Shown: positions 11,353 through 24,640, numbered from the stretch's first letter. The stretch is DNA of 64,000 nt from Metellina segmentata (GCA_947359465.1 OX375879.1:122350377-122414376), one strand, 5' to 3'. The notes: a model not told the origin generated them from the letters alone. A program made the numbers and translations.

Positions 11353-13427
11353 CCTACCAAATACAAGATACACTGATAAAACAAATCTCTCGATAAGAAC
11401 AAAAACATCTCGGATTAGTTTAATAGAAATAGAATCGCTGAAAGATTTTTTAAATAAGGATCAACATTAAATGTTGTGGTACGTATTTCTACAGTGTGAC
11501 ATGCTCAAATGTTTGATGTAATCAAAATCAGGTGCAGAATTTTTGTGCTAAATCTACTTCGCTAGTGGACTGCCTGGACGGAAACAAGACACCTGAAAAT
11601 AGCTGTCGATAGCTAAACAATATGTATGCCTTGTCTGTAATCATCTTGTCATATGATGTGCGTTATAATTTTCATTATCTAGTGTGCTTAAATCATCGAT
11701 GAATGTACCATTTCATTAACACTGACACTTTCAGTTGCTTTGTGATAGAGATGGGCTGTTATTCCACGATGGCAGCTTAAGTAACCCTTAAATTGTAATA
11801 TAACAGCAACTATTTTTGAAAAAATTAACAGTTGCCGATAAATGTTATTGGGATGGTAGTGAATCAATTAAATTTAATTGTTTCAAATTACAAAATCTAA
11901 ATTTGTAAGTATATTTAATGAAAATATAAGGTTTAATTTACTACCTTTGAACCATTAATGTCAATTTCTAGCAGTCAATAAACGTCCAATTCAATTGATA
12001 ACTGTTACCTACTACCTGATAGCAAAATTAATAATATTATCAGTTGATAATGACTAATATTACAAATTAGTATTAGCATTGGTGTCGTAAAATAACAGTT
12101 TCGTCCCTCTCTACTTTCTAATGTTGTTTGGTATAATCGAAGATTGTGTCGTAATATATATGTGTTACCACCTACATAATAATCTACTTATATACGATTA
12201 CAATTTAAGATGCGCACCAACGGAGGGATCTATGGGCTTCTTCCTCACCTTAAAAAGTAAATGTCTTTATTTAATAAATGAATTTCCTAGAAAAATAGTA
12301 TTAATATATATATATATATAGCCTCTTTTCAACAATCCGTTATTTTGAATCTCACGAAACAGCGTTCTGTCTAATTAACAGGGATAGGAGAAACGTAAAC
12401 GCTTAAAGTATCTTTTTACGGGAAGGATTTTCAATGGAAAATGAGCAGAAGAGCACCGCAAAAGCAGATTCCATTCAGTTTCACGGTAAAAGCCTCTAAT
12501 TCAAAAGGTGGGCCACTTTTTTTCCCATGTACAACTTCTGTGGGATTCGAGACTGTACTTCTACAGGACTTTTATCCACTGTGCTAGAAACCTGCGAGTT
12601 GCAGTGTCTTTGAGGCGAGCTGTGTATCCCTGTAAGCAGGGGTTGGGTGTATTTCTCTCCTTCTGTGCTAACAAAACTTTCGTTGCGTATGGCATGTCCA
12701 TTTACTTGACGGTGTTTTGCGCAGCTACGCCAAATATGACCCTTGCGCCATAGAATCGAATCCAAATCAGTACAACTCCTGTCCGTCGAAGAATAATCAC
12801 TCAAAACTCGGTTTGTGGTAGCGCACTTTAAAACTGCTGTAAACTTCACAAAGAACTAAATTTAAAAATCACGACTACTATTTATCGCTTACTTGTCTCA
12901 TTGTCTCCTCAAATGACTAATACCCCTAAATAGAGAGCTTACGATATTAACATAGCCCCCTCCGTGCGCTCGAAGTAAAACTTTTACTACAGAAAACCGA
13001 AGTAAAACTTTTGCTACTTAAAAGTTATTTTATGTTTAGATACGATCTCTGTATGTTAAGCCCGGTGTATTTTATAAGCCCTGTCCGCGACCTCTTGCTA
13101 GACACTCAAAAGTCGGGCTTGTCTCTGGCAAGTTTAAATGTTAGGTGTCTTTTGTTTTTGTGACGCATATCCGCCGACTTTTGCGTACTTCATGCGAGGC
13201 TAATGCCCGAGCACAAAAGCAAAATGAGCTATTAATTCCGTAAAAGCTACTGTCACTGAGACATTGTAGTGAATATGACATTGGTGGATTTCGTCTTTAA
13301 TGTTTCCTATGACGTCATTCCGATTTAACCTGATAGCTTTGCTGGTTTTTGAAACTAAAAACTGACCAACAAAAGTTTGTATCAACAATATACTATTTCA
13401 CAAAGAAGTTAGTTTTTCAATAAATGG
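11353..13427. other. Unassigned AT-rich DNA
   Basis: Holds a short (AT)n tract near 12304-12320 and a minus-strand open frame at 12496-12849 that I do not recognise. A 'gaagtaaaacttttactac' phrase is duplicated with one change near 12973 and 13000. No gene supported. Confidence 0.35.
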
Positions 13428-13728
13428 TTAACCCTCAGGGTGGCTTTCTCGATAAGGACATTAGAAGACAACTTACCAGATCTTGATGGACGACATCTAT
13501 CGTCAATTGAAGAAAACTGTCGAGATCTCGATGGACGACTTCAATTAAAGAAAACCTACCACATCTTAATGGACGACTTACCTCGTTATTAAAATAAAGC
13601 TGTTCAGATCTAGATCGCATCATCATAAAAATGTTGTCAATATCGTGTTGACGAGATATCTCGTCATTAGTAAAATGGGTCATATCTTGATGAACGAGAT
13701 ATCTCGTTGAAAGCACTTGTAGGGTTAA
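13428..13728. mobile_element. piggyBac-like MITE with internal subrepeats
   Basis: This 301-bp element runs from TTAACCCTCAGGGTGG to CACTTGTAGGGTTAA, with TTAA on both sides. The interior repeats variants of 'agatcttgatggacgac' and 'gagatatctcgt' several times. This gives the family its characteristic near-palindromic core. Confidence 0.75.
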
Positions 13729-16674
13729 GCCTCGTTGGGATTTATGCAACATGTTTCTCACATTTTCAACCGTTCTCTAACATTTCACACGTAAAACATT
13801 TATGAAGATTGATTCATAGTTTAGTGGAAATTTCCTGTTGGGCAACACCTGATAAAGATTAGCTCCAGGGGCATGAGCACTCTTGCCCCATTAGAACCAA
13901 CGCCCATGAAATGGCGTAAACAGAAAGCGGACCATTTTTTGACATGTACCAGCACTGTACATTTGAAGCAACGCTTGTTGTAGATGCTAAGCTTTACTAC
14001 AACATGTGCCATGTTTCGGCTCATTTGAATACACGATATCACAAGTGGACCTTTAGAATCTCACCCACAGGCTTTCGAAAATATCTCCAATACAAACAGT
14101 GAACTTATCAATATGTACAGTCACTGAATTAGTCGACCTTAATCAAGCAATGTTTATGTTGGAAAATATTTCACATTAACGTGATTCGCATACCTCATAT
14201 TTTTTCCTATTTTATTTTCTGACAAACCACTAAACCATATTTATAGGCATAGGGTGAACCAGTACTGCACATAATTCGTGGGAAAATTACGCTACAGATA
14301 ATTTTCAAAAGCACTTTAAATTTTTTTGTGTATACTGTCTGGTAAAAAATGATTTTAGCTTAGTTATAATATTTGATAGCTCAGTGATAATTTTCATCCC
14401 AGTTCAGAATACTGATTTGACTAGTAATGGACCTACAGAAATCTAGTTCCAGTACCAACACATTAGGTTGATCAGCATTTATTCTAGTTGCTTACATCCT
14501 GTGTTCTCCTCGCTTTAACATCTAATTAAATGTTATATAGTTCCATGTTTTTTTAATATTCCACGAACTACTCGTTTAAATGTACTTGTTAGTGTTTGGT
14601 AGGTAATTTGAATATTTTATCACTTTCCATTTGGTCTTGTTCTGTTTTGGCGCAACTTGTCCGTTTATGGACTTCGAGCCATCGACTTGTTCTCTGGCAC
14701 CAAGAATACCAAACTCTTTTATTATTTATAAACTACACTCGTTTGTTGTTTAGAGAGAAAATATGGAGAAATGGTGTGTGGTAGGTGGTCAGGGATTAAC
14801 GGGTTCACCTTAATACTGTATTTTTCCATTTACAAATAAATTATATTTAAAAATCAAAGCTTAAAATTTTTTTGAATAAACTCAACAAATTCAGTGTAGA
14901 AGACTGTTCTAAACTATTCCATTAGTTACAGAGTTGTAAATCATTTTTCTTCAGACGCAGTCTTTCCTTTATTACGTTTTCCATAAGTTTTCTTCGATCG
15001 CGTTTGATGTAAGTTACTATTCTTATTTCAAACTAGCAATACTTGATAGTAAATTATCCAATATTTCATAGAAAGTATTGTGTATTTGGATTTTTTATTA
15101 CAAGATTATATATTCACACACAATTTATTTTGAATACATAGTTAAGACTGTACTACTTTAATGATTCCAACAAGTTCGTTTAAAACCTTTAACCTCATCC
15201 ACACAATACGTACAAAAAAAGTGCACTGCGCTTATTTTTTCTTCAATTTTGATACATAAAACGCATTTGCGAAACCATTTACACCTTTGCTGATCATTAT
15301 ATTGCAAAAAGTACAACTTTTAAGCAAGAAATGTATTTAAAAAAGTACAACTTATATTTAACAAATCATGATTTTTCATTCTCAAAAGAGGATTCTTATC
15401 CAAACATGATGATGATAATATTTTATGAAATATGAAATTTTGGGATCATATTTGATACAAATATTATTTTTACTAAATCATTGAAAAGAGGAGAGTTGAA
15501 AATGAACATGTGTAACCGTTTTTCACTTGAAGAATCGCGAAATGTACATAGTCCAACTCTGAGTGTTATTTTGAGAAAGAAATATAACAAAAAAAAATCC
15601 ATATCTATGTGTAATGTTAAAACAAACTACTTTAAATATTTACATCTATTGTTATTGCTATCCTCACACCTTTATGTCATTCCTAGAGTAAAAAAAAGAT
15701 GGAGCGGCTATCATGGTGTCTTAAAGGAAATAAAAAGTAATTTAATCGCTTCAACATTAATTGATTCCGCTTAATTTAGAATAAATTAGCGTTTAAAAAT
15801 TCACTGCTCATTTCACTGTTTTGGCATTGGTAACATGTACTCATTTTTTTCAAAGTGATGTTAACTTTTTGAGACACGGTTACATCATTTCTACAAAAAT
15901 GTTTCCCCCAAAACACATTGTGAAGCTCATCCATCTTTATAACTGTTAAAATTCGTGATGTGTGACCAAATTTTACTTTAAAATTGTTTTCCCATCTTTG
16001 ATATATATATTCTGACTTTACTAGTTTTCTGAAAATATCGAAGGTAATAAGTATATCAGGAACATTTTGCATATTATATTGACGGCATGTATCATTTGGA
16101 TTCCATGTATTATATGAAATCATTTGCATTTGTAGTAGATTTCTTGTGCATATTTGACTGTTTTGCATTGGTATTTTCCCAAGGCTACTTTTTAATATCT
16201 TGTTATCTCTTGTATTTTAAAATCGGAATTCAGTCTGCTATACACAATTTAGTGAAATGTATATACAGAGACATGGGAATATAAATATTTTTAAATTGTT
16301 GAGAAAAACAGACTATTTCACAATAGCAAATAACATATAGTTAAATTGTTTAAAACTCAAGCATAGCTTTACGTGATTTAGTCATGAGACGGGCATAATT
16401 TGAACAAGAGTTATATCATCAATCTAATAAAAAAAAGTTGTAGAAATTTTTATCAAAGTTTTTCGCGAACTCATAAATAGTTTTGTTTACGCGTGTTGCA
16501 AATATAGCAAAGAATGATTGTTCAAGTTTTACAATTCTGAACAGAAACGAAATTATATACCTGGATATATAACTGTGATTATATTTTCCTGCTCAACAAA
16601 CATTGTATTTTTTTACAGTCGATTTCATGGATGAAACTGTAATTGAATATTCTGTATTATTTTTTACCTTCGAG
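13729..16674. other. Unassigned AT-rich DNA
   Basis: Open frames here (13821-14042 minus, 15481-15774 plus, 15776-16168 minus) are of biased AT-rich composition and show no motif. Nothing else seen. Confidence 0.4.
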
Positions 16675-17475
16675 CAGTGGCGTAGGCAGAAGGATGACTC
16701 TGGGGGTCCAAGCCCTCCCCAGAAAAAATAATGCTGATATTTATTTTTTAAACTCTACTGTTAATATTTCAAATACGTACGATGCTTTTGTGACATTCTT
16801 TAAACAAAATAATAGTTATAAAATTAACTGTGAATTTCTATTAAATAAACTGATTGTGTGGCATAAATTAGAGCTTAAAAATTCGCAGCTCATTTTACCT
16901 GTTTTGGCACTGTGCCATAAACAAGTATTGGTAGCATCTACTCATTTTTTTTTCAATTTTATTTCATAGCTATTTCACATTTCGTACCATCTTTTAGGGA
17001 TACAAAATGTGATCTTTGAGATAACAAAAATATCAGTACTTGTTAACATCAATTCTAAACATCTGACGGGATCAATTACTGTAATGAGATTTCTGTATTC
17101 GTAATAACCCCCATCCTTTGCATTTCCTTACTTTAACATTTAGTCTGCAACTAAAGTAAAAAGCTTAAGAAAACCGATAACAGTTACTCACCAAACTTCT
17201 CTGAACTTTTCGTCGTCTGACAAGTATGTGGATAGGCCGCCATATTGGTTGTCTTCCACTTGCGTGCAAATGAAAGTACCACCCCAACCAGGGGTTATCA
17301 TAATTCAAAGTGTTCGCTATTATTATATTGGTGATAATCGAACGTGTTTTTGTGTCTAACTGTAACTGAATGAGTCTTAAAGATGTTTTAGACTCGTATC
17401 AGGGTCCAGATCATTATTAAATATATCGGTTAACTTTTGGCCCCCTTACAAAATGAAATTCTGCCTACGCTATTG
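16675..17475. mobile_element. hAT-like non-autonomous element
   Basis: 801 bp with ends CAGTGGCGTAGGCAGAA and, in reverse complement, CAATAGCGTAGGCAGAATTT. The flanks CCTTCGAG and CCTTTGAA match at 6 of 8 positions, consistent with an old 8-bp duplication. No coding sequence recognised. Confidence 0.65.
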
Positions 17476-18470
17476 CCTTTGAATATTGTTATTTGTTGCC
17501 TATTTTTCAGTTTGGCTGATTGATTAGATTACCTAGCATATTGATATCCTCAAATTTGTGATCTAGAAATTTTATATCATGCTTATTTTTTATCATACTC
17601 GGTAATTACTGTTACGCGTAGGACTGGCGAAAGTAATGGGAAATTATATCTGTCTGCGTACTGATTCCTGTTCCTTTACACCAATTCTCTATGATAAGTA
17701 ACAATATTGAAACCTCAAGGGGATGAAAACGTAATTTTATTTGTTTTTAGAAGCACGTTCGTTCTTGGTGCGTTATCCCAGAATAAACTGTATTTTATAA
17801 ACTTGCTCTTCAAGAGATAGTTAAAATCATAATGACATGCTCATTCCCCCTTCTTACAAATTTAAGTGAACCAACACTTCTCTGTTCTTAAGCTTAAGTA
17901 CCGAATCGTCACTGTTAGTAAAAAGCTAGCCATTCGTAGGTGTTTCGAATCCATTGTAAATCTCGGCACTATGGCTCATTACTCTTCATGAGACTTTATT
18001 TTAGAGACATCGATGAATAGATCTTTTTCTATTCTGAATCCACTGTAAATACATGTTCGAAAGCTCCTCAGAGGCTTCATTTGTGACAACAGAGTTGAAG
18101 GGGGGCGTGTCGTCATGTCATTGGTGGCGCTTCAAGGCCTTTGAGGAGCTTCGCCTACAGATAGGCACGTGGACACGTCGTTTAGTTCATTTGCTCACAA
18201 ATCTCTGCACGTTTCTTCTGTCGATGAACGAAGGTGTGTTGTTTATTTTTTATGGTGGAATTCCTTGAACATATGATGTGCGAATAAAAATTTTTTGTCT
18301 CTTGAGTTTGTCGTTTCATTTTATGCAGCCGCTTATGTTATGATCAACGGTGGTACTTTACTTAGCGAATTAGGTACAGGCTTAGTTCCTATATTCCACG
18401 ACTTAGAGGAACTCATTAACTTCTAACTCATTAACTGACAAAGTTAAATTTGACAACACTGTCGACTACA
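17476..18470. other. No feature recognised
   Basis: AT-rich; the open frame at 18053-18268 shows no motif. Confidence 0.35.
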
Positions 18471-18717
18471 CTCATGTACAAAATTATCTTTACATACCCA
18501 AAAATATTATTCCATGAAATGCCCAATCAATCCATTTTTGCAGGGAATGTGTGAAAGATAAGCCTAATTAGTATTATCCAATCAAAAGTGATCAAATGGT
18601 TTCTGATATGCAAATCAAGGCGTTACATCCTACGACGGTGAATCAAACGATTTGTGCAAATTGAATTTCTGTAATACATCGTCTGATTTCAGTGTTAAGG
18701 ACTTGAAACGGTTTGTT

Positions 18718-19268
18718 ATGGCTTCGAAGTATCATTTGGAAGAATCTGTGACATTATCGGCCGTTTAAGAAGCAGGGTAGACAATCAGGGAAGCAGCGAG
18801 ATGTGTGAATATTTCAAGACTGCGCCATGGAAACAATTTCAAAATTCTGGAACTGTTGTAAGGGGACCTGGGTAAGGTCTTAAACGTGTAACAACTGCTT
18901 ATCAAGATCTATATGTGGCAATAACTACCCGTCGTACCAAGAAGTCTACTGCTCGGCAGTTAAGTTCAGAGTATGCAGCCGCCGCACCCACGCGAACTGT
19001 TGTATCGCAGCAAATTTTATACAGAAGTCTTAATGAAAAAGGCCTTTATGCCAGAAAGTCAAGGGTATGTGCTTTACTGAGTTCACAACACAAGAGGGAT
19101 CGCTTTAACTGGTGCAAAGAACAACTGGAGTCAACACCAATGGACCCATGTTTTCTTTATTGATGAGTCGAGGTTTAGTTTAACATCTGATTCTAAACGT
19201 TTTACATCAGGAGGGAGTCAAGAACGCGAAATCTTCTTTTGAACGTTATTGAATGTGACCGTTTAGGT
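18718..19268 (+). pseudogene. Tc1-like transposase, N-terminal part
   Basis: Pieces in different frames give an N-terminal helix-turn-helix part (TIREAARCVNISR near 18790) and then VTTAYQD. A clean stretch at 18915-19163 follows with the linker TTRRTKKSTARQLSSEYA and RDRFNWCKEQL. It reaches the first catalytic Asp in FIDESRFSLTSD at about 19162. There is a stop after KFWN/ELL near 18858 and further shifts, so the gene was already decaying or decayed after insertion. The coding sequence is cut at 19268 by the hAT element and resumes at 28672. Confidence 0.85.
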
Positions 19269-19476
19269 CAAGGGTGGCCAACCTTTTACATACCATGCGC
19301 CAATTTTTTTCACATACGAGTTTAGATGCGCCATACAATTCAAGCACCTTTTCTACCTTACGTTCATGGTCCTGCCATATTCTTAGTAACTTTTTTAATA
19401 AAAGTATGTTTATCGACATAATTAACGTTTTTAAATGGTTTAACAATATTGTATGTAAAACAATGTCTATTACAGA

Positions 19477-19807
19477 GAATTCTTCAAATTTGAAAGAGTC
19501 ATTCGCGACCTTGTTTTGCTTTTAATAAATTTCATGGATGAAAATGCTTGATCACATCTGTATGTCGTTCCATCACGACATATATAACTTTTTGCAAATT
19601 TTCTTACTTTCGGAAATTGTTACCAGAAATGAATCATGTCAGAAGCATTTTGATCTGAATAATAAAGCTCATGAAACTTCAATTTCAATAATGAATTTGT
19701 TTTGAAATCAATAAGTACCATTTGTAAGTTACTATAGGCATCTTCATTACGTTTTGTTCAGTAAGTGAAAATGCTTTATTAATGCGAGCATGTAGTTTTC
19801 TTCTGTA
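19477..19807 (-). pseudogene. hAT transposase, C-terminal dimerisation region
   Basis: On the minus strand at about 19571-19477, GTTYRCDQAFSSMKFIKSKT continues with RSRMTLSNLKNSL. This corresponds to the hATC dimerisation domain at the end of hAT transposases. The preceding part (to 19807) is readable only in pieces. The remainder of the gene lies beyond the Gypsy fragment, at 22870-24640. Confidence 0.75.
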
Positions 19808-19819
19808 GCCAAATCAAGA

Positions 19820-20540
19820 AAACGATTTTCAAATGACCTTCAAGAACAGGTTCAAAATGAATTGTTGGAACTGGTTGATGCGGGTCTAATTCCCCGCCAT
19901 GTATCTCACTGGTCTTGTCCAATGCTTCTTGTCAAGAAGAAGTGCCCTCCTAACACGCTCCAAATGATATAAAATATCGTATGGCTTTGGATCTTCGTTT
20001 GTTAAATTCTGTCATAGAGAGACCCTCTTACCCACTGCCAAAAATCTCCAATCTTATTAACGACATCTCCACATACAAATACTATACCTCTCTTGATCTA
20101 AAATCTGCATACTGGCAGATAGCATTGCCTGAGAACATGAAATACATTTTAACTTTCACCACACCCTTTGGGTGTTTTGCAAATAGAAGACTTGTATTTG
20201 GGCTCAAAACGGCAGCCAGTACATTTCAGGCTTTAATGGGTCAGATTATTGATGAACTAAGAAACCAAGATGTCACTGGTGTTCATGCATACCAGGATTA
20301 TATCATAGTTGGTGCAAATGACTTTCAGGACATGATAGTAAAAATTAAATCCATCCTTCAGACTTTATCTAAATATAACATTACTTTGTCTCCAAAAAAG
20401 TGTGTTTTTTATAAACAGCAAATAAATTATCTAGGATTCCACATAACTCTCAATTTAATTGAACCTATTGAGTCCAATATTGCAAAACTTGCAGTTTTAG
20501 TCCACCGTCTAATATCAAACAAGTTAAAAAGTTCTTAGGT
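19820..20540 (+). pseudogene. Gypsy reverse transcriptase
   Basis: Begins with the palm lead-in ELVDAGLIPRHVSHWSCPM, shifts frame near 19950, and continues in the open frame from 19981 with LDLRLLNSVIE, SLDLKSAYWQIALP and FGLKTAASTFQ. The catalytic box reads AYQDYIIVG (20287-20313): the second Asp of the usual YQDD is Tyr, which should abolish polymerase activity. A further frame change is needed near 20500 to continue into the connection domain. Confidence 0.88.
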
Positions 20541-21160
20541 CTTTGCAACTTTTACCGTAACCTTATTCCAAACTATGCACAACTTACTTCAATATTGAGT
20601 GAGCTAACTAAAAAGAATAAGAAATTTAATTGGGAGAATAGACATAAACAGGCATTCGACCAACTTCAACAGATTTTCTTTTCAAAACTATTTGTTGTGC
20701 TTCCCGATTGGGACGAACCTTTCTTTGTTAATACTGATGCCAGTGGTGAAGCGATATCAGCTGTTCTCATGCAAAAACATAATGATATTCTCAAACCGGT
20801 TTCATACTACAGTAAAACTCTCTCAAGCTCTGAACGCCACTACCCTGCAATCAAACTGGAACTCTTTGCCATTTACAAAGGTGTAACTTCTTTCAGACAA
20901 TATTTGTATAGTCGCAGTTTTACTATTCTCACTAATAGTAAACCTCTAATTCACTACCAAAAATCTTCATGACCTGCAGACATTACCACTAGATGGCTTC
21001 TTGCACTAAGTGTATACTCATATCAATTCCAACATATCCCTGGTAAACTTAACATTTTGGCTGACTATTTCTCAAGGAGTCCTAATCCAAATCAGCACAC
21101 ATCTGCTATTAAAGAGGATGGAAACGAGCTGATTTTGTTGACAATGAGTCTCAGATTGTT
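20541..21160 (+). pseudogene. Gypsy connection and RNase H domain
   Basis: KKFNWENRHKQAFDQLQQIF leads into RNase H-like motifs NTDASGEAISAVLMQ, YPAIKLELFAIYKGV and LTNSKPLIHY. The last normally has Asp (TD-x-K/S) and is Asn here. A stop at 20970 interrupts, after which RWLLALSVYSYQFQHIPGK and ADYFSRS follow in another segment. In Gypsy elements this domain removes RNA from the RNA:DNA hybrid. Confidence 0.85.
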
Positions 21161-21189
21161 AATGTAACTAATATCGAAGTTCAAGATTC

Positions 21190-22083
21190 CACAATGGAGA
21201 TCTCTAATGCCACTTTTGAGGAACATCAAAAGAAAGACAAACAACTTGTAGAAATTTTTGAACACCTAAATAGTTCATCTTTGGCAAATTCGAGGAAGTT
21301 CTCTGAATTTTTCATTTCTCCCACAACACAGGTGCTTATGATGCATAGACAGAAAGATAGACACCCTGCTATAGTTGTCCCGCATTCTCTTAAATCCAAA
21401 GTCTTGTATATTTGTCATATATCACACATGTTGGTGTTAAAAAAACATATGAGCTGCTTTCCAAGCTTCATTATTGGCGGGGCATGTATTCAGATACTAT
21501 CAATTATGTACTTTCTTGTGATTCTTGCATAAAATTCAAACCTTATACTCCAAAACCGGCACCTTTCAAATCCAATTGGATTCCCAGAAAACCTGGTGGC
21601 TATGTGTCAATGGACATTGTTGGACCCATGCAAGGATGTGGACACATTCTTACTATAATTGATCATTTTTCAAAACATCTTGTTTTATATTCGCTACAGA
21701 ATTTAACTGCAAACACAGTTGCTAAGCACCTAATGAACTATATTTCTCATTATGGCAGAATAGCTTTTCTCTTGGCTGACTTGGGCACACAATTTAACTC
21801 TGAGGTTTTTCATACAATCAATAAAGCCTTGGACATTAAGGTTTCTCACTCCACTTCTGGTCACCCTGAGTGCAATGCAGTCTCAGAAAGGATAAACACA
21901 TCCAATAAATCTTCTCTTTTATCGTTTCATGAGAAAGGTGTATTTTTGGATGCCTCTTTGTTAATACACCAAGCTATATATAATAACATTGTCCATTCCA
22001 GTACAAGCTATTCTACTAACTTACTGCATTTCGGCAGAGAACATTCATTGTTCTATGACACCTATGATCCAGATATCCTATAG
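21190..22083 (+). pseudogene. Gypsy integrase
   Basis: The zinc-binding HHCC region is visible as ICHISH (before a frame change near 21420), then LSCDSC. The catalytic core contains SMDIVGPMQGCG, LADLGTQFNSEV and NAVSERIN, covering the D, D and E positions. It ends YDPDIL and a stop at 22081. Beyond this the C-terminal tail dissolves into frame-shifting 80-bp repeats. The DDE residues are preserved although the reverse transcriptase is not. Confidence 0.88.
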
Positions 22084-22316
22084 ATTCTTCACACTATATC
22101 CAGCAAACATTAAATGACCTAAGAATTATTTATGAGAATGCTTATACCTCATTGCAACGAGCCCAGGTTAAACAGAATGATATGCAATTGTTTGGGATCC
22201 GGAACGAGGCGGAAGAAGGGCGCTGATTTTCCAAGCGCACGGCACCGAGGCCTAACACAAGGCTAACACTAAAACGCAAAAGACTGCATGCCTTCCTCGA
22301 GGACTCCTGAAATGGC

Positions 22317-22793
22317 CATCATGACCAGTGCTTGATCTCTGGTATAGACTCATCATCCTCACCGAATTACTACCAGCTGATCGGAATCTACAGAAACATC
22401 ATGACCAGTGCTTGATCTCTGGTATAGACTCATCATCCTCACCGAATTACTACCAGCTGATCGGAATCTACAGGAACATCATGACCAGTGCTTGATCTCT
22501 GGTATAGACTCATCATCCTCACCGAATTACTACCAGCTGATCGGAATCTACAGGAACATCATGACCAGTGCTTGATCTCTGGTATAGACTCATCATCCTC
22601 ACCGAATTACTACCAGCTGATCGGAATCTACAGGAACATCATGACCAGTGCTTGATCTCTGGTATAGACTCATCATCCTCACCGAATTACTACCAGCTGA
22701 TCGGAATCTACAGAAACATCACCACCAGTTCTTGATCTCTAGGATAGACTCACCATCCCCACTGAATTTGATCCGACTGATTTTGAATCGCCA
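22317..22793 (+). repeat. Tandem repeat, six units of 80 bp
   Basis: Units beginning 'atcatgaccagtgcttgatc' start at about 22317, 22397, 22477, 22557 and 22637 and are nearly identical. A sixth at 22717 is diverged. The period of 80 is not a multiple of three, so the reading frame rotates along the array. It sits at the end of the Gypsy pol fragment, just before the junction with hAT sequence. Confidence 0.92.
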
Positions 22794-22869
22794 GCGACGT
22801 CACCTCCACATTCTTTCATCTCAAGAACTCCACCAGGCTTGGGATCCACGCTACATCGTAAAATATTAA

Positions 22870-24640
22870 TATGTGCATAAATAAATTCAATTGGGTAAGT
22901 CCTGCATGTTAATGTTTCATTTATTCTTCCCACACCAGTTCACAAAAGTAATACACAACTGCAGGGCCCGATTTAGAAAATTTGGTATAGTAGGCACAAC
23001 ACGCAGGAAGGCCGCCCCCCCATGTTATTTGTTCATCACAAAAACTAATTTTATAACAATAATTGGTACTTACGTATTTGACTGTTGACCGTTTCACAGA
23101 TGTCATCAAAAAGTTTGAGAAAATCGTGACATCACTTATAACTCTTGGCAAAACAAAATAAAGCAGATGAAAATCAAAAATATAATAGTTAGATAATTAA
23201 TGTAATTACAAGAATGTGATAGTGGGGGAAACGGTCGACGGACATTTACGTAAATACCCAATAATTTATGTAACTACTTAAAACTTTTTAAATTTTTCAG
23301 ATACTTTTGAAACTTAGGGGACCTCTAAATTATGGGGGCCCTAGGCCCGTGCCTCACTGGCCTAATGGTAAATCAGGGCCTGCACAACTGGCGAGTTGTT
23401 TAGAATCTTAGGGTTAACCACCACTATACATCCAAGTATTAACTATTTTGTACCACTATTTTGCTATCATACAAATGATGGTTTAAACTAATTCCCATAA
23501 TAGGATTCTTTCATCAGGAAAGTTCAATTTCCTGTTCTCAAAAATTTTAAATAGCATTTTTTAATTTCCAAAATCTACTCAGAACCTGTCCTCTAGAAAG
23601 CCAGCGCACCTCACAATAAAAAAAAAGTTCATATTCCAAATCTAAAATTTCAATATTCTCTGAATTCTCGGCTGTTTAATGCTCTTGTTCTAATTTAATC
23701 ATACATTTCACAACCGCTAACAAAACATGCTGCATTTTTTTAAATTTTACACACAGTGCCTCTTGGTGTATAATACATTGATATTTTAGTGCAGTACGAT
23801 TTAAAAAAAAAATTCCAAGCAAATTTGTAGTGCCATTTACGACGTACCGTCAGTACACATACTGATTAGTACAATAATCTAATTTGGATTTTCTTGGCAC
23901 GATTTTACATTTTAAATATCTCTGATCCTCTTGTTTCATCGTGCAATAACTCAGGACTAGCAAGATCTTCAAAGACATTAAAATTACTATCAATTTCTCT
24001 TACAAAAATGCTTATAACAGGATTACATCAAATATGTCCATTGATTCATCCAAAGCTAGAGAAAAGTCTTCCAGTTGTTGAAATACATCCAGAGAGAGTT
24101 CTACGATACTTCTCGCATTAGTCTGCCTTGGTATAGCAATTTCGTCTGAGTTCTTTTCAATACCTTTATAACCAAGATGGCGTGCAAATATTTGGAAATA
24201 AGGCTTCACCGTCAGACTAGGTTTTTTTTTTCGCCAATGCTAAAGCAATTTCATAGGACGCTTCTGTCATCGCTTCGTCTTCACAACTTACATTAGCAAA
24301 AATATTTTTTTTCTTCTGATTTCTTCCTTCTTTTAGTCTCATATACTGTACGTAACTCCGACCCGAGAACAAGTTTAATTTTTCCTTCTGTGTTAGCCTG
24401 ATGCTGTGTTTCATAGTGTTTATTAAGATCATGTCATGAAGATCATGTCCTATTATGTGAAAGAGTAGTTTCACAAACAATGCAAAAAACTATTTTCCTG
24501 ATGGACTTGCTGTAAATAACTCATTTTCTTACTGTTCGTTGAATTCACTTTTTCTCTCATACTTTTTGCGCTTCTTTTGTTCATTTTCTTTTGCACAGTG
24601 ATAGATTACAGGAATGCAAAAAAAAAAAACATTAAAAGTA
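22870..24640 (-). pseudogene. hAT transposase, BED-finger to central domain (ZBED5/GTF2IRD2-like)
   Basis: Reading the minus strand from 24640 down: a basic KRKKYERKSEF start, then a BED-type zinc finger (FCIVCETTLSHN ... LNKHYETQH) near 24400-24510. Next come LVLGSEL and the first acidic motif FSLALDESMDIFD near 24040. VISIFVREIDSNFNVFEDLA, then CTDG (about 23850) and YCEVRWLSRGQVLSRFW (about 23600) follow. The order matches hAT transposases related to ZBED5 and GTF2IRD2. At least six frame changes or stops make it non-functional, and a MITE is inserted at 22962. Confidence 0.8.
22962..23382. mobile_element. hAT MITE inserted in the hAT transposase
   Basis: This 421-bp element has ends CAGGGCCCGATTTA and reverse-complemented CAGGCCCTGATTTA. 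It is flanked by identical CACAACTG octamers (22954-22961 and 23383-23390). Inside, 'ggggggccctaggcccg'-type sequence lies near the right end. No coding capacity. Its duplication is perfect although the host transposase is degenerate, which suggests a comparatively recent insertion. Confidence 0.88.

Larger units (their letters stand above)
19808..22866 (+). mobile_element. Gypsy retrotransposon fragment (pol only) inside the hAT
   Basis: Reverse transcriptase, RNase H and integrase follow in Gypsy order, without gag, protease or LTRs. The fragment sits between two parts of the minus-strand hAT transposase. It is the same family as the element at 60.2-64 kb: both have LLNSVIE, SYPLPKIS and DLKSAYWQI. 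Boundaries are approximate because no flanking duplication is evident. The lack of LTRs suggests deletion after insertion. Confidence 0.8.

Noticed and set aside
12496..12849. 117-residue minus-strand open frame
   Set aside because: No motif, no splice context and no second copy in the window. A plus-strand frame overlaps it equally well.
22317..22793. Regularly spaced repeats that might suggest a CRISPR array
   Set aside because: The whole 80-bp unit is repeated without variable spacers, and the context is a eukaryotic retrotransposon.
19808..22866. Search for LTRs around the left Gypsy fragment
   Set aside because: No direct repeat flanks the fragment. Both sides read as hAT transposase or the 80-bp array, so LTRs were not annotated.
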